A stretch of DNA of 64,000 nt from Ralstonia sp. SET104 (GCF_003851545.1 NZ_BHVX01000002.1:62001-126000), one strand, 5' to 3'. Positions 25,005 through 37,561 are shown, counted from the first letter of the stretch. Numbers and translations: made by a program. The notes: generated by a model not told the origin, from the sequence alone.

Positions 25005-25826
25005 ATGCGCGACGTGATGCTCTTTTCGCATGCCAATGGCTTTCCGGTCGGCACGTATCGCAAGATGCTGGGCGTGCTCGGTGATGAATTCGACATCCGC
25101 GCGGTGGAGCGTTTTGGGCACGATCCGCGCTTTCCGGTCACACGTTCCTGGCCGGGGCTGGTGAAAGAACTGCTGGCGGAAATCGACGCGCAGCCCGAGC
25201 CGGTCTGGCTGGCCGGTCATTCGCTGGGCGGCTTTTTGAGCCTGATGGCTGCGCTGCGGCGGCCCGAGCGCGTGCGCGGCGTCGTGATGCTCGATTCACC
25301 GATCATTGCCGGATGGCGCGCCAAGCTGCTGCGCGTGGCGCAGTGGCTGGATATTGACGAAAGCCAATCGCCGGCAGCTGCCACCAAGAACCGGCGCCAT
25401 CTGTGGCCCGATCTCGACTCCGTCTGGAATCACTTCAAGGCCAAGCGCAAGTTCGATCGGTGGGACGAAGACGTGCTTCGTGACTATGTGGAGCATGGTA
25501 CCGAGCCCACCGGCCGTGACCGCGAGCGCACACTGCGTTTCTCACGCGAAATCGAATACCAGATCTACCGAACGCTGCCGACCAATATGGGGCGCAAAGT
25601 TGCAGGCGGCACGCCGTTTCCGGTCAGCTTTGTGGCCGGCACGCGTTCGCGTGAAATCCGCCAGGTCGGGCTGGGTGCCACCCGGCGCATCGTCGGCAGC
25701 AAGCTGCGCTGGATCGAGGGCAGCCACTTGTATCCAATGGAAAAGCCACTGGAAACCGCCCAGCTGATCCGTGAGTTGATCAACGAAATGCGCGCGAATG
25801 CAGGCGCCATGCGGCACGCGGCATAA
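25005..25826 (+). CDS. Alpha/beta hydrolase
   Basis: A 273-residue alpha/beta-hydrolase. The nucleophile elbow is AGHSLGG with Ser73; FSHANGFPVGTY near the N terminus supplies the oxyanion region (HANG in place of HGxP), and the C-terminal GSHLYPMEKP holds the likely catalytic His. An acidic residue after strand 6 completes the triad by family logic. It begins 20 bp after Anbu with AGGA before the ATG, so it probably shares that transcript. Substrate unknown; ester or amide cleavage is the family activity. Confidence 0.82.
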   Translation: MRDVMLFSHANGFPVGTYRKMLGVLGDEFDIRAVERFGHDPRFPVTRSWPGLVKELLAEIDAQPEPVWLAGHSLGGFLSLMAALRRPERVRGVVMLDSPIIAGWRAKLLRVAQWLDIDESQSPAAATKNRRHLWPDLDSVWNHFKAKRKFDRWDEDVLRDYVEHGTEPTGRDRERTLRFSREIEYQIYRTLPTNMGRKVAGGTPFPVSFVAGTRSREIRQVGLGATRRIVGSKLRWIEGSHLYPMEKPLETAQLIRELINEMRANAGAMRHAA

Positions 25827-25886
25827 ACAACCCTGTTCTGGGGCAAATTCCACCGTTCTGTCACGGATCGAACAAGGCACCTTTGC

Positions 25887-25892
25887 TATAAT
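25887..25892 (+). promoter_or_regulatory. -10 element upstream of pyrG
   Basis: A consensus TATAAT (in GCTATAATCC) lies 26 bp before the pyrG start and 60 bp after the preceding gene. No clear -35 consensus is visible at the right spacing. It probably starts the pyrG-kdsA transcript. Confidence 0.5.
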
Positions 25893-25914
25893 CCGGCTTT
25901 CCCCGGCAAGCTAG

Positions 25915-27582
<1,668 letters not shown>

Positions 27583-27603
27583 GGGCCGGCGCACGGGAAC
27601 ATC

Positions 27604-28458
27604 ATGAAACTCTGCGATTTCGAAGTCGGCCTCGACAAACCGTTCTTCCTGATTGCCGGCACCTGCGTGATCGAGTCTGAGCAGATGGCGATCGATACCG
27701 CCGGCACGCTCAAGGAGATCACGGGTGCCCTGGGCATTCCGTTCATCTACAAGTCGTCGTTCGACAAGGCGAACCGCTCGTCGGACGCGTCGTTCCGCGG
27801 TCTGGGCATGGAAGAGGGGCTGCGCATCCTGGCAGAAGTCCGTCGCCAGGTGGGCGTGCCGGTGCTGACCGATATTCACGAGATCGACGAGATCAAGCCG
27901 GTGGCCAGCGTTGTGGATGTGCTCCAGACGCCGGCCTTCCTGTGCCGTCAGACCGATTTCATCCGCGCCTGCGCGCAGAGCGGCAAGCCTGTCAACATCA
28001 AGAAGGGCCAGTTCCTCGCGCCGCACGACATGAAGAACGTCATCGACAAGGCGCGCCACGCTGCCCGCGATGCCGGTCTGCCGGAAGACAATTTCATGGC
28101 CTGCGAACGCGGTGCCTCGTTCGGCTACAACAACCTCGTGTCGGATATGCGCTCGCTGGCGATCATGCGCGAGACGGGTGCGCCAGTGGTGTTTGACGCC
28201 ACGCACTCGGTGCAGTTGCCGGGCGGTCAGGGCACCAGCTCGGGCGGTCAGCGCGAGTTCGTGCCGGTGCTGGCCCGCGCAGCCATTGCCGCGGGTGTGT
28301 CGGGCGTGTTCATGGAAACGCACCCCGATCCCGCATGTGCAAAATCAGACGGTCCGAATGCCGTGCCGCTGCGTCGCATGAAAGACTTGCTGTCAGTACT
28401 GAAAGAACTGGATGCGCTCACCAAGCGCAGCGGTTTCCTGGAGAATCAGTTCGACTGA
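27604..28458 (+). CDS. kdsA: 3-deoxy-D-manno-octulosonate 8-phosphate synthase
   Basis: A 284-residue enzyme condensing phosphoenolpyruvate and arabinose 5-phosphate to KDO8P for lipopolysaccharide core. Diagnostic motifs are [61 protein letters not shown] and [13 protein letters not shown], with C-terminal [17 protein letters not shown]. The N-terminal Cys in the AGTCVIE segment fits either metal-dependent or independent types. Operon position is after pyrG. Confidence 0.97.
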   Translation: MKLCDFEVGLDKPFFLIAGTCVIESEQMAIDTAGTLKEITGALGIPFIYKSSFDKANRSSDASFRGLGMEEGLRILAEVRRQVGVPVLTDIHEIDEIKPVASVVDVLQTPAFLCRQTDFIRACAQSGKPVNIKKGQFLAPHDMKNVIDKARHAARDAGLPEDNFMACERGASFGYNNLVSDMRSLAIMRETGAPVVFDATHSVQLPGGQGTSSGGQREFVPVLARAAIAAGVSGVFMETHPDPACAKSDGPNAVPLRRMKDLLSVLKELDALTKRSGFLENQFD

Positions 28459-28532
28459 TTGACTGATCCCACCCAGACCGGCGGCAGCGTATGCTGCCGT
28501 CGTCGTTTGTTGCTGCATCCGGAGAGAGACAC

Positions 28533-30154
<1,622 letters not shown>

Positions 30155-30182
30155 TCCCCCGCAGTTTCGCTCTGCGTGACCG

Positions 30183-30207
30183 TGCGACCGCCGCTCTGGC
30201 GGTCGCA
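30183..30207. terminator. Strong hairpin between eno and ftsB
   Basis: A perfect 10-bp stem (30183-30192 with 30198-30207) around a 5-base loop. No T run follows, so this may be a partial terminator, a 3'-end stabiliser for eno mRNA, or an attenuator reducing read-through into ftsB. Confidence 0.4.
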
Positions 30208-30245
30208 TGGCATTTGGAGCCCGAGTACCGCCAACGCTTGTCTCT

Positions 30246-30581
30246 ATGCGCCTGATTACGCTGTTCCTGTTGCTGCTGTTGCTTGCCATTCAGTACCCGC
30301 TTTGGCTGGGCAAGGGCGGCTGGCTGCGCGTGTGGGACATGCAGAAGCAGGTGACGGCGCAGAATCAGCGCAACGCTGAACTGAAGCAGCGCAACACCAA
30401 GCTCGAAGGCGAAGTGAAGGATCTGAAGGAAGGCACGGGCGCCATTGAAGAGCGCGCACGCTATGAGCTGGGGATGGTCAAGGATGACGAAGGCTTCGTG
30501 CAATTTGTCGCGCCGGCACCGAAGATCAGCGACACCCCACCGCCACCGCCGCCTCCTGCAGGCCAACAAGGCCATCACTGA
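30246..30581 (+). CDS. ftsB: Cell division protein FtsB
   Basis: A 111-residue bitopic protein of the FtsQLB divisome complex. A single N-terminal membrane helix ([20 protein letters not shown]) is followed by a periplasmic coiled coil ([35 protein letters not shown]) and the conserved [22 protein letters not shown] segment. A proline-rich tail ends the protein. The eno-ftsB neighbourhood is conserved in proteobacteria. The ATG at 30246 puts the membrane helix directly at the N terminus. Confidence 0.93.
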   Translation: MRLITLFLLLLLLAIQYPLWLGKGGWLRVWDMQKQVTAQNQRNAELKQRNTKLEGEVKDLKEGTGAIEERARYELGMVKDDEGFVQFVAPAPKISDTPPPPPPPAGQQGHH

Positions 30582-30639
30582 GCCTGCTGGGCGCTTGCAT
30601 CCTGAATGAGGCGCTCGTCTTCAAGGCAATTTCTCGGGC

Positions 30640-31053
30640 CTACCAGTAGTACGGATAGCCCCAGACGGGTGCGCCGTAGCCCACGCCCCAGCCGTCATGG
30701 CGGCGCCATCCGCTGCCGTAGTACACCGAATAGCCTCCGTAATACGGATACGGTACGTAGTACGGTGTAGCCGTGTAGGCACGCGCTTCAGCATCGCGTT
30801 CGATGGCTTGATCGGATTCGCGCAGCGCCTTGGCATTCAGCGCATCGAGCTTCTTGCGTTCGTCCGCCGACAATGGCGTCGGTGCCGCAGCTTGTGTGTC
30901 GTCCGTCAGGCGCGCGGTGTAGGGCGTACCACCCGGACCACGCGGGACCGCAACGCAGGCCGACGCCAGCAGCGCTGCCACCATAGGCAACGCCAGCGCG
31001 CCGGGTCGTGGCAGATTCAACAATCGCAAGAACCGGATAGTAGGCTCAGACAT
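30640..31053 (-). CDS. Hypothetical lipoprotein with Tyr-rich C terminus
   Basis: A 137-residue protein. The hydrophobic signal ALPMVAALLASAC ends in a lipobox with the Cys at about residue 33, so it should be lipidated and sorted through the Lol system. The middle (LSADERKKLDALNAKALRESDQAIERDAEARAY) is a charged helix. The last ~45 residues are rich in Tyr, Gly, Pro and Trp, resembling surface-exposed or wall-interacting tails. I cannot name the family. It is convergent with ftsB and starts ~100 bp downstream of hslO on the same strand. Confidence 0.65.
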   Translation of the reverse strand: MSEPTIRFLRLLNLPRPGALALPMVAALLASACVAVPRGPGGTPYTARLTDDTQAAAPTPLSADERKKLDALNAKALRESDQAIERDAEARAYTATPYYVPYPYYGGYSVYYGSGWRRHDGWGVGYGAPVWGYPYYW

Positions 31054-31157
31054 GGTGCGCTCCGCAACGCGCGGCAGATGACGAAACAACCGGTTCAGCG
31101 TGTGGGCGGTACCGGTAAGTGCCGCGAGCCACGCTTCTTTATACGATGTCGCTGTGC

Positions 31158-32171
31158 TCAATGACGCTGCTCGGGCGCGCCCTGGATGCCTTGTGCGACG
31201 GTCTCTTGCGCGAAAAGCTGTGCACAATCCACAGCGTCGAAGCTGTAGTGCTGACCGCAGAATTCGCAGTCGATTTCCACTTTGCCGCGCTCTTCCAGAA
31301 TGCTGTCGACCTCGGGTTGGCCGAGCGTGCGCAGCATGGCACCCACGCGCAGACGCGAACACGAGCAGCGGAAACGCGGGCTTTGCGGCTCGAACATGCG
31401 GATGCCGGCTGCTTCCATTTCTTCCCAGTACAGGCGTTTGATGAGCGTGTCGATGGGCTGCTCAAGCAGTTCTTCGCGGCGCAGCGTCTTGCCGAGTTGG
31501 CAAACGCGTTCCCATGTGTCGAGGTCCTGCTCCTGCACGTCCTTGTGCAGCGGCTGGCCGGTCTCGCCCACCTGCGCGGGTGTATGGCCCGTGCGGCCCT
31601 CCATGGCACCGCCATACGAAGGCAGGCGCTGCAGCAGCATGCCCGAGGCGACTCTGTTGTCGGCGGCCAGCCACAGGCGCGTGTCGAGCTGTTCAGAGCT
31701 TTGCATGTAGTGCTCAAGCACCTCGGTAATGCTGGCGAGCGGCCCGTTTTCGTCTGACAGTGGCACGATGCCTTGATACGGCTGCTGGCCCGGCTTCTTG
31801 TCTTGCGGATCGAGCGTGATGGCAAAACGGCCGTTGCCGTGTACGTTCACCATGGCAGCCAGCGTGGCGTCATCGCCAATCACGGCGCCTTCGGCGATCT
31901 TGGCGGTGGCGCGCATGGAGAGGTCGGAGTTGCACTCGACGACCAGCATGTGCACCGGGCCGTCGCCATGCAGTTGCATCACCAGCGCGCCGTTGAACTT
32001 GAGGTTGGCCGACAGCAGCGCGGCGGCGGCCATCATCTCGCCCAGCAGCGTGCTGACCGGGGCAGGGTAGCGGCGGCGGTTCAGCACCTCTTGCCACGTT
32101 CCTTGCAGGCGCACCAGTTCACCGCGCACGGGCGCGGCGTCGAATACAAATTTCTTCAGCTCGTCAGTCAT
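31158..32171 (-). CDS. hslO: Redox-regulated chaperone Hsp33
   Basis: A 337-residue holdase that becomes active on oxidative unfolding. The N-terminal substrate-binding core is recognisable from LMGEMMAAAALLSANLKFNGALVMQLHGDGPVHMLVVECNSDLSMRATA. The C-terminal zinc switch has the CxC pair (FRCSCSRLRV) and CxxC pair (CEFCGQHY). It overlaps the gamma-carbonic-anhydrase gene by 4 bp (ATGA), so the two are translationally coupled, with hslO second. Confidence 0.95.
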   Translation of the reverse strand: MTDELKKFVFDAAPVRGELVRLQGTWQEVLNRRRYPAPVSTLLGEMMAAAALLSANLKFNGALVMQLHGDGPVHMLVVECNSDLSMRATAKIAEGAVIGDDATLAAMVNVHGNGRFAITLDPQDKKPGQQPYQGIVPLSDENGPLASITEVLEHYMQSSEQLDTRLWLAADNRVASGMLLQRLPSYGGAMEGRTGHTPAQVGETGQPLHKDVQEQDLDTWERVCQLGKTLRREELLEQPIDTLIKRLYWEEMEAAGIRMFEPQSPRFRCSCSRLRVGAMLRTLGQPEVDSILEERGKVEIDCEFCGQHYSFDAVDCAQLFAQETVAQGIQGAPEQRH

Positions 32172-32695
32172 CCATCAATCCGTTTCAGTTGCTGCTTGTA
32201 CATCGCCTGGCGCACTGCATATGTTTCAGTGTTCAGGTGCATCTTGGCGATGTCGTCTTCCGTCAGTTTGCGCACGGCCTTGGCGGGCGCACCCAGGATG
32301 AGCGTGCCGTCTTCGAAGACCTTGCCCTCGGTGACGATCGCACCCGCACCCACCAGGCAGTTCTTACCGATCACCGCGCGGTTGAGCACCACTGCCTGGA
32401 TGCCGATCAGCGAGCCTTCACCGATCGTGCAGCCGTGCAGCATGGCCTGGTGGCCGATCGTCACGCGGTTGCCGATATTCAGCGGGCAGCCCGGATCGGT
32501 GTGCAGCACCGAGCCTTCCTGCACGTTGCTGGCCTCGCCCACGGTAATCGGCTCATTGTCGCCGCGGATGACGGCGCCCGGCCACACGCTCGCGCGCGCT
32601 TTCAGCTCCACACGACCGATGACGGTCGCTTCCGGGGCCACATAGGCGTTTTCGTCAATGGTCGGGGCAACGTCGCCGAGTTGGTAGAGGGCCAT
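32168..32695 (-). CDS. Gamma-carbonic anhydrase-like hexapeptide protein
   Basis: A 175-residue left-handed beta-helix protein of the YrdA/gamma-carbonic anhydrase family. Hexapeptide repeats run from about residue 12 to 130 (VAPEATVIGRVEL, SVWPGAVIRGD, NVQEGSVLHTD, VTIGHQAMLHGCTIG). The three metal-binding His residues appear in VLH, IGH and MLH. A C-terminal helix (MHLNTETYAVRQAMYKQQLKRI) follows. Many such proteins bind Zn or Fe, but catalytic activity varies and is not shown for this group. It is the promoter-proximal gene with hslO. Confidence 0.9.
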   Translation of the reverse strand: MALYQLGDVAPTIDENAYVAPEATVIGRVELKARASVWPGAVIRGDNEPITVGEASNVQEGSVLHTDPGCPLNIGNRVTIGHQAMLHGCTIGEGSLIGIQAVVLNRAVIGKNCLVGAGAIVTEGKVFEDGTLILGAPAKAVRKLTEDDIAKMHLNTETYAVRQAMYKQQLKRIDG

Positions 32696-32822
32696 GCGAT
32701 CGGTCTCCAGAATTTGCCTCAGTGGGCCAGTAAGTGAGGAAAAAGCGCGCGTCTTCAAGCTTGCCGAGCACGGCAGGCCGATGCGTCGAATTAAAATGGC
32801 GGAAAGTCCAAATTGTACGCTG

Positions 32823-33665
32823 ATGACCGCTTCACAGCCTTGCCCCCAACCGCCCACCGACACGCTGCGCCAGGCCGCCCTGGCGGCGCTGTGTCTTACG
32901 GATCCTGCCAGCAAGGTGGGCGCCACGCTGCGACTGGGCGAACGTGCTCACAGCGCCGACGATGCGAGCTGGGGCGCTGAAGACGTTATCGCCACACCGG
33001 CAAGCGGCGTCCCCGGTCGGCCAGACGTGCCGGTGCTCGTGCCACCTGCCGCCGTTCCGCGCCGCCGTGCGATCGATACGCCGCGTGGACGCGCTGCGCT
33101 GCTGCATGCGCTCGCGCACATCGAATTCAACGCCATCAACCTCGCACTGGACGCCGTGTGGCGCTTTGCCGGCATGCCGGTCGCGTTCTACCAGGATTGG
33201 ACGCGCGTGGCGGCGGAGGAGGCGACGCACTTTTCAATGCTTTGCGCTCATCTGGCCACGCTGGATTGCCGCTACGGCGATCACCCCGCCCACGATGGCC
33301 TCTGGCAGATGACGGAGAAGACCGCCCCCGATCCGCTCGCGCGCATGGCATTGGTGCCGCGCACGCTGGAAGCACGCGGGCTTGACGCCTCGCCGCCGAT
33401 CCGCGCCAAGTTGGCGCAGGCGGGCGATATGGCGGCCGCCGGCATCCTCGACATCATTCTGCGCGACGAGATCGGTCACGTGGCAGTCGGAAACCGCTGG
33501 TACCGCTGGCTGTGCGAGCGCGCCGGGCTGGACCCCGTGCCGACGTATCGCGCGCTGGCCGAACAATACGGAGCACCGCGGCTGCGTGGGCCGTTCAACC
33601 TTGAAGCTCGCCGTCAGGCCGGCTTTGACGACGACGAAATCGCCGCGCTGGAAGCCACGTTCTAA
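32823..33665 (+). CDS. Ferritin-like DUF455 protein
   Basis: A 280-residue protein of COG2833/DUF455, a ferritin-like di-iron family distantly related to tRNA hydroxylase MiaE. Putative iron ligands lie in helices: HIEFNAINLALDAVWRF, AAEEATHFSMLCAHL and DIILRDEIGHVAVGNRWY, which give the E...ExxH...E...ExxH pattern. The Pro-rich first 90 residues are poorly conserved. Substrate is unknown; oxygen-dependent modification of an RNA or small molecule is an inference. Divergent from the gamma-carbonic-anhydrase gene. Confidence 0.85.
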   Translation: MTASQPCPQPPTDTLRQAALAALCLTDPASKVGATLRLGERAHSADDASWGAEDVIATPASGVPGRPDVPVLVPPAAVPRRRAIDTPRGRAALLHALAHIEFNAINLALDAVWRFAGMPVAFYQDWTRVAAEEATHFSMLCAHLATLDCRYGDHPAHDGLWQMTEKTAPDPLARMALVPRTLEARGLDASPPIRAKLAQAGDMAAAGILDIILRDEIGHVAVGNRWYRWLCERAGLDPVPTYRALAEQYGAPRLRGPFNLEARRQAGFDDDEIAALEATF

Positions 33666-33691
33666 GCGCCACGATATTGGCCGTCCGCCGC

Positions 33692-33720
33692 TATAATCCC
33701 CAGAAAAAGAACGATCGTTC
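33692..33720 (+). promoter_or_regulatory. Promoter with palindromic operator-like site
   Basis: TATAAT (33692-33697) is followed 11 bp later by a perfect 12-bp palindrome GAACGATCGTTC (33709-33720), around the expected transcription start of the hydrolase gene. Such placement fits a repressor operator; the sequence resembles TetR-family sites. No regulator gene lies next to it, so the regulator would be encoded elsewhere. Confidence 0.4.
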
Positions 33721-33744
33721 GATTTCTATTCGGTGACGAAAACC

Positions 33745-34662
33745 ATGGACTACACCACACGGCCTGCGGCGCGCCAAGTCTCCCGCTCGACTTACTTGCC
33801 TGTGCGCGGCTTGCGCTATCACATCCGCGAATGGGGCGAGCCCGGTGCGCCCATCCTGTTCCTGTTTCATGGGTGGATGGATGTGTCGGCGTCATTTCAG
33901 TTTCTGGTGGATGCGCTGCGTGAGCGTTGGCACATCGTGGCGCCGGATTGGCGTGGCTATGGCCAGACCGCCCGGCCCACCGATGCCCCCGGTGTTGAGA
34001 GCTATTGGTTTGCCGATTACGTGGCCGACCTCGAAGCCATCATCGATCACTACCAGCCTGAAGGGCAGGTGGCGCTCGTCGGCCACAGCCTGGGCGCCAA
34101 CGTGGTTTGCCTGTACGCGGGCATCCGGCCCGAGCGCGTGCGGCGTGTGGTCGATCTGGAAGGTTTCGGCATGTCGGCATCAAAGGCGTCGCAGGCCCCG
34201 CGCCGCTACGCGCGCTGGCTCGATGAGCTGAAGGACAAACCGCGCCTGAACACCTATGCCACCGTTGAAGACGTCGCCGCGCGCCTGCAGAAGACCAACC
34301 CACGCTTGCCTGCTGACAAGGCGGCATTCCTGGCGCAGCATTGGTCGAGCCAGAACGCCGAGGGCCGGTGGGAGATTCTGGGCGACCCTGCACACAAAAT
34401 CATCAATCCGCAGTTGTATCGGCTGGATGAGGTGATGGAGATCTGGCGCCGCGTGACTGCGCCCGTGTTGCACGTCGAGGCGGTCGATTCGCCCACGTTG
34501 AAGGCCATTGCCGGCGATGTGCCGTTGCCCGAGTTCAAGACGCGCTTTGCGGCGTTTCCTGATTTTCGGGAGGTATTGATCGCGGATGCAGCGCACATGC
34601 TGCATCACGATCAGCCCGAGCAGGTGGCCGCGCTGATCGAGGAATTCTGCTTGCAGCGTTGA
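33745..34662 (+). CDS. Alpha/beta hydrolase, epoxide-hydrolase-like
   Basis: A 305-residue alpha/beta hydrolase. LFHGWMDVSASFQFLVD is the oxyanion-hole region (HGWxD), VGHSLGANV holds the nucleophile Ser115, and the C-terminal AAHMLHHDQPEQVAAL carries the catalytic His. The cap domain lies in the middle. The Ser nucleophile argues for an esterase/lipase rather than an Asp-type epoxide hydrolase. ATG at 33745 is chosen over a GTG at 33733 because GGTGA is well spaced from it. Confidence 0.85.
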   Translation: MDYTTRPAARQVSRSTYLPVRGLRYHIREWGEPGAPILFLFHGWMDVSASFQFLVDALRERWHIVAPDWRGYGQTARPTDAPGVESYWFADYVADLEAIIDHYQPEGQVALVGHSLGANVVCLYAGIRPERVRRVVDLEGFGMSASKASQAPRRYARWLDELKDKPRLNTYATVEDVAARLQKTNPRLPADKAAFLAQHWSSQNAEGRWEILGDPAHKIINPQLYRLDEVMEIWRRVTAPVLHVEAVDSPTLKAIAGDVPLPEFKTRFAAFPDFREVLIADAAHMLHHDQPEQVAALIEEFCLQR

Positions 34663-34750
34663 GCCCCGGGGCTCAGTCGAGAAACCGTTGCACGACGACG
34701 GGCAGCGGCGGGATGCAGGTTTCCGGGGACGGTGCACGCATGCGGACGAC

Positions 34751-35830
34751 TTAGTCCGCCGTCACATGCAGCTTCGTTTGCAGCCCGGCGTCGTTGCTCG
34801 AATGCGTATGCACGAGCGTCTTGTCCGGATTGGCGTAGCGGTAAGCGCGGCGCAGCGCCATCGCCACCTCATGGAAGCCCGACAGGATCAGCTTCTGCTT
34901 GTTCGGATACAGCGCGATATCGCCCGCCGCAAAAACACCCGGTCTTGAGGTTTCGTAAGCCGTGGTCTCCACCGTGATGCGGCCCGCGCGCATGTCCACG
35001 CCCCAGTTGGTGATCGGTCCCGGTTCGGAGACCAGGCCGTACAGCGCGATCAGTTCATCGCAGGGCACAACGGTTTCGCCTTCGCGCCCGCGGATGGCCG
35101 CGCCGGTGAGTGTGCCGTCGGGTGTGCTGTCCAGGCGGGAGAGCATGCCGAGCACGAAATCCATTTCACCGGCAGCAACGGCGGCGCGCATTTCGACGAC
35201 GCTTGCCTCGGCCGCGCGAAAACCTTCTCGCCGATGCACCAATGTCACGCGCGCGGCCAATTTGCGCAACGCCAGCGCCCAGTCGAGTGCCGAATCTCCG
35301 CCGCCGGCAATGACAACGCGCTTGCCCGCGAAGCGGGCGGTGTCGCGCACGGCGTAGTGCAGATGGCGGTCTTCCAGCGCGGCCGCTTCGGGCAGGGCCA
35401 CGCGTTGCGGCGTAAACGCGCCGTTGCCTGCGGTGATAAGTACGGCCGCACAGTCGAACACATCGCCAGCACTTGTGGTGACGCGAAAGCGCCGGCCATG
35501 CTCGCCCTCCAGTGTCTCCACGGTTTCAGCGCGGCGGCCACACAGGATCGGATAGTTGAACGGCGCGCATTGCGCCATCAGCCGGTCGACGAGTTCTTGC
35601 GCCGTGCACGACACCAGGGCTGGGATGTCGTAAATCGGTTTTTCGGGATACAGCTCAGTGCATTGACCACCCGGGCGGTCCAGTGCATCCACCAGCACGC
35701 ACGACATCCCGAGCACGCCCGCCTGAAACGCTGCGAACAGGCCAACCGGCCCGGCGCCCACGATCAGCACGTCGATGCGTTGCTCCACGGGTTGGGCGGA
35801 ATCGGTGGGGAGGGTGGCGGCGGAAGTCAT
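34751..35830 (-). CDS. Ferredoxin--NADP+ reductase, thioredoxin-reductase type
   Basis: A 359-residue flavoprotein. LIVGAGPVGLFAAFQAGVLG binds FAD, PGGQCTELYPEKPIYDIP is the family signature, VIAGGGDSALDWALAL binds NADPH, and GVFAAGDIALYPNKQKLILSGFHE closes the FAD site. It lacks the CxxC disulfide of true thioredoxin reductases, as expected for type 2 FNRs (YumC-like). Electron exchange with a ferredoxin such as FdxA is plausible but not shown. A 54-residue in-frame upstream extension is not supported. Confidence 0.9.
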   Translation of the reverse strand: MTSAATLPTDSAQPVEQRIDVLIVGAGPVGLFAAFQAGVLGMSCVLVDALDRPGGQCTELYPEKPIYDIPALVSCTAQELVDRLMAQCAPFNYPILCGRRAETVETLEGEHGRRFRVTTSAGDVFDCAAVLITAGNGAFTPQRVALPEAAALEDRHLHYAVRDTARFAGKRVVIAGGGDSALDWALALRKLAARVTLVHRREGFRAAEASVVEMRAAVAAGEMDFVLGMLSRLDSTPDGTLTGAAIRGREGETVVPCDELIALYGLVSEPGPITNWGVDMRAGRITVETTAYETSRPGVFAAGDIALYPNKQKLILSGFHEVAMALRRAYRYANPDKTLVHTHSSNDAGLQTKLHVTAD

Positions 35831-35981
35831 GACAAAGCGCAGAGAACGAAACAATGTGGCCACTATAGCCTGCAGCAAGCGGCTCGCCGCAAACACCGCC
35901 ACGGGCAGTCGGGTCTTCCGAATGCCGTTCCGTGGTGGGGTGAAGGCCCCAGGTGGCGCGCTGCAGCAGTAAAATGACCAA

Positions 35982-36842
35982 ATGCCGAACATCTCCGCTG
36001 CCTCTGCCCGAAACGCCGATCTGCACTGTCATTCCACGGTGTCGGACGGCATGCTCACGCCGCGCGAAGTGGCTGCACGCGCTGCCGCCCACGGTGTGAC
36101 GCTTTGGGCGCTGACCGATCATGATGAAGTGAGCGGTCAGGCCGCAGCGCGCGAAGCAGCGGCGGCGTTGGGCATGGATTACCTGTCGGGCGTGGAGATT
36201 TCCGTCACATGGGCGGGGCGTACGCTGCACATCGTCGGCCTGGGCATCGATCCGGACAACGCCGATCTGGTGCAGGGCCTGGAACGCACGCGCTCCGGCC
36301 GCTGCGCGCGCGCCGAAGACATCAGCGCCGCGCTTGCCAAGCTCGGCATCGAAGGTGCCTACGAAGGCGCGCTGAGCTACGCTGGCAACCCCGACATGGT
36401 CTCGCGCACGCATTTCGCACGTTTTCTCGTTGAGCACGGCCATTGCCGCGATATTCACGAGGTGTTCGAGCGCTACCTCGGCGACGGCAAGCCGGGCTAC
36501 GTGCCGCACCGCTGGGCGCGCCTGGCCGATGCGGTTGGCTGGATCAAAGGCGCGGGCGGCGTCGCGGTGATGGCACATCCAGGCCGCTACACGCTGTCGC
36601 TGGTCGAGCACAGCGCGTTGTTTGATGAATTCAAGGCGCTGGGAGGCGAGGGCGTAGAGGTCATTACCGGCAGCCATACGCCCGACCAATACGCGCTGTA
36701 CGCCAACGTGGCGCGCCGCTATGGCTTGCTGGCTTCGCGCGGTTCCGACTTTCACGGCCCCGGTGAGGGCCGGGTCGAACTCGGCGCGCTGCCGCCGCTG
36801 CCCGACAATCTGACGCCGGTATGGAGCCGGTGGATGTCGTAG
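35982..36842 (+). CDS. PHP-domain phosphatase/RNase (RnmA/YciV-type)
   Basis: A 286-residue PHP protein of the RNase AM / nucleoside 3',5'-bisphosphatase family. Metal-binding motifs are DLHCHSTVSDGMLTPREV (HxH), LTDHDEVSG, GVEISVTW, MAHPGRYTLS and the late SDFHGPGE. Relatives remove 5' nucleotides from RNA and act on pAp-type nucleotides. The next gene (YciO-like) starts 29 bp after, a conserved pairing (yciV-yciO) also found in E. coli. Confidence 0.9.
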   Translation: MPNISAASARNADLHCHSTVSDGMLTPREVAARAAAHGVTLWALTDHDEVSGQAAAREAAAALGMDYLSGVEISVTWAGRTLHIVGLGIDPDNADLVQGLERTRSGRCARAEDISAALAKLGIEGAYEGALSYAGNPDMVSRTHFARFLVEHGHCRDIHEVFERYLGDGKPGYVPHRWARLADAVGWIKGAGGVAVMAHPGRYTLSLVEHSALFDEFKALGGEGVEVITGSHTPDQYALYANVARRYGLLASRGSDFHGPGEGRVELGALPPLPDNLTPVWSRWMS

Positions 36843-36871
36843 GTCTTCGCCCTCGTCCCCGTCCGCGCCGC

Positions 36872-37495
36872 ATGTCCCAATTCTTCCAAATCCACCCAAC
36901 TACGCCCCAAGGGCGCTTGATTCGCCAAGCGGCTGAAATCATCCGTGCCGGCGGCCTGGTCGCGCTGCCCACCGATTCCTGCTACGCGCTGGCCTGTCAT
37001 CTGGACGACAAATCGGCCGTCGAGCGCCTGCGCCGTGTGCGCAGTATCGACGAAAAGCACCACCTCACGCTGATGTGCCGGGATCTTTCCGAACTGGCTA
37101 CGTTCGCGCGCGTCGACAACAAGCAATACCGAGTGCTGAAGGCGGCCACGCCCGGCCCGTTCGTGTTCCTGCTGGAAGCGACCAAGGAAGTGCCGCGTCG
37201 GCTCTCGCACCCGTCGCGTAAAACCATCGGCCTGCGCGTGCCCGAACACCCGATTCCTCTGGCGCTCATGGCCGAACTGGGTGAGCCGCTGCTATCGGCC
37301 ACGCTGCAACTGCCCGGCGATGATGCGCCGCTTAATGAGGCCGAAACCATTCGGGACCGGCTCGAAAAGCAGCTCGAACTTGTCATCGACGGCGGCCCCG
37401 CACCGGCTGAACCCACCACCGTCGTCGACTTGACCGGCGGCGAGCCTGAACTCGTGCGTCAGGGTCGGGGCGATCCCGCCCGCGTCGGCTTGTAA
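36872..37495 (+). CDS. YciO/Sua5/YrdC-family protein, threonylcarbamoyl-AMP synthase-like
   Basis: A 207-residue YrdC-fold protein, closest to YciO. Motifs are GGLVALPTDSCYALACHLDDKSAVERLRRVRS, KHHLTLMCRDLSELATFARVDNKQYRVLK and TPGPFVFLLEATKEVPRR. The fold makes threonylcarbamoyl-adenylate for tRNA t6A, but YciO proteins are distinct from the essential TsaC and may have a related role. The pairing with the PHP gene argues for YciO rather than TsaC. Confidence 0.85.
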   Translation: MSQFFQIHPTTPQGRLIRQAAEIIRAGGLVALPTDSCYALACHLDDKSAVERLRRVRSIDEKHHLTLMCRDLSELATFARVDNKQYRVLKAATPGPFVFLLEATKEVPRRLSHPSRKTIGLRVPEHPIPLALMAELGEPLLSATLQLPGDDAPLNEAETIRDRLEKQLELVIDGGPAPAEPTTVVDLTGGEPELVRQGRGDPARVGL

Positions 37496-37561
37496 GCGCG
37501 CACTCGACGCGTGTTTCGGCGGCGCCGTGCCGCCACGCGCGCTTGCTACAATAGCCCGCCT

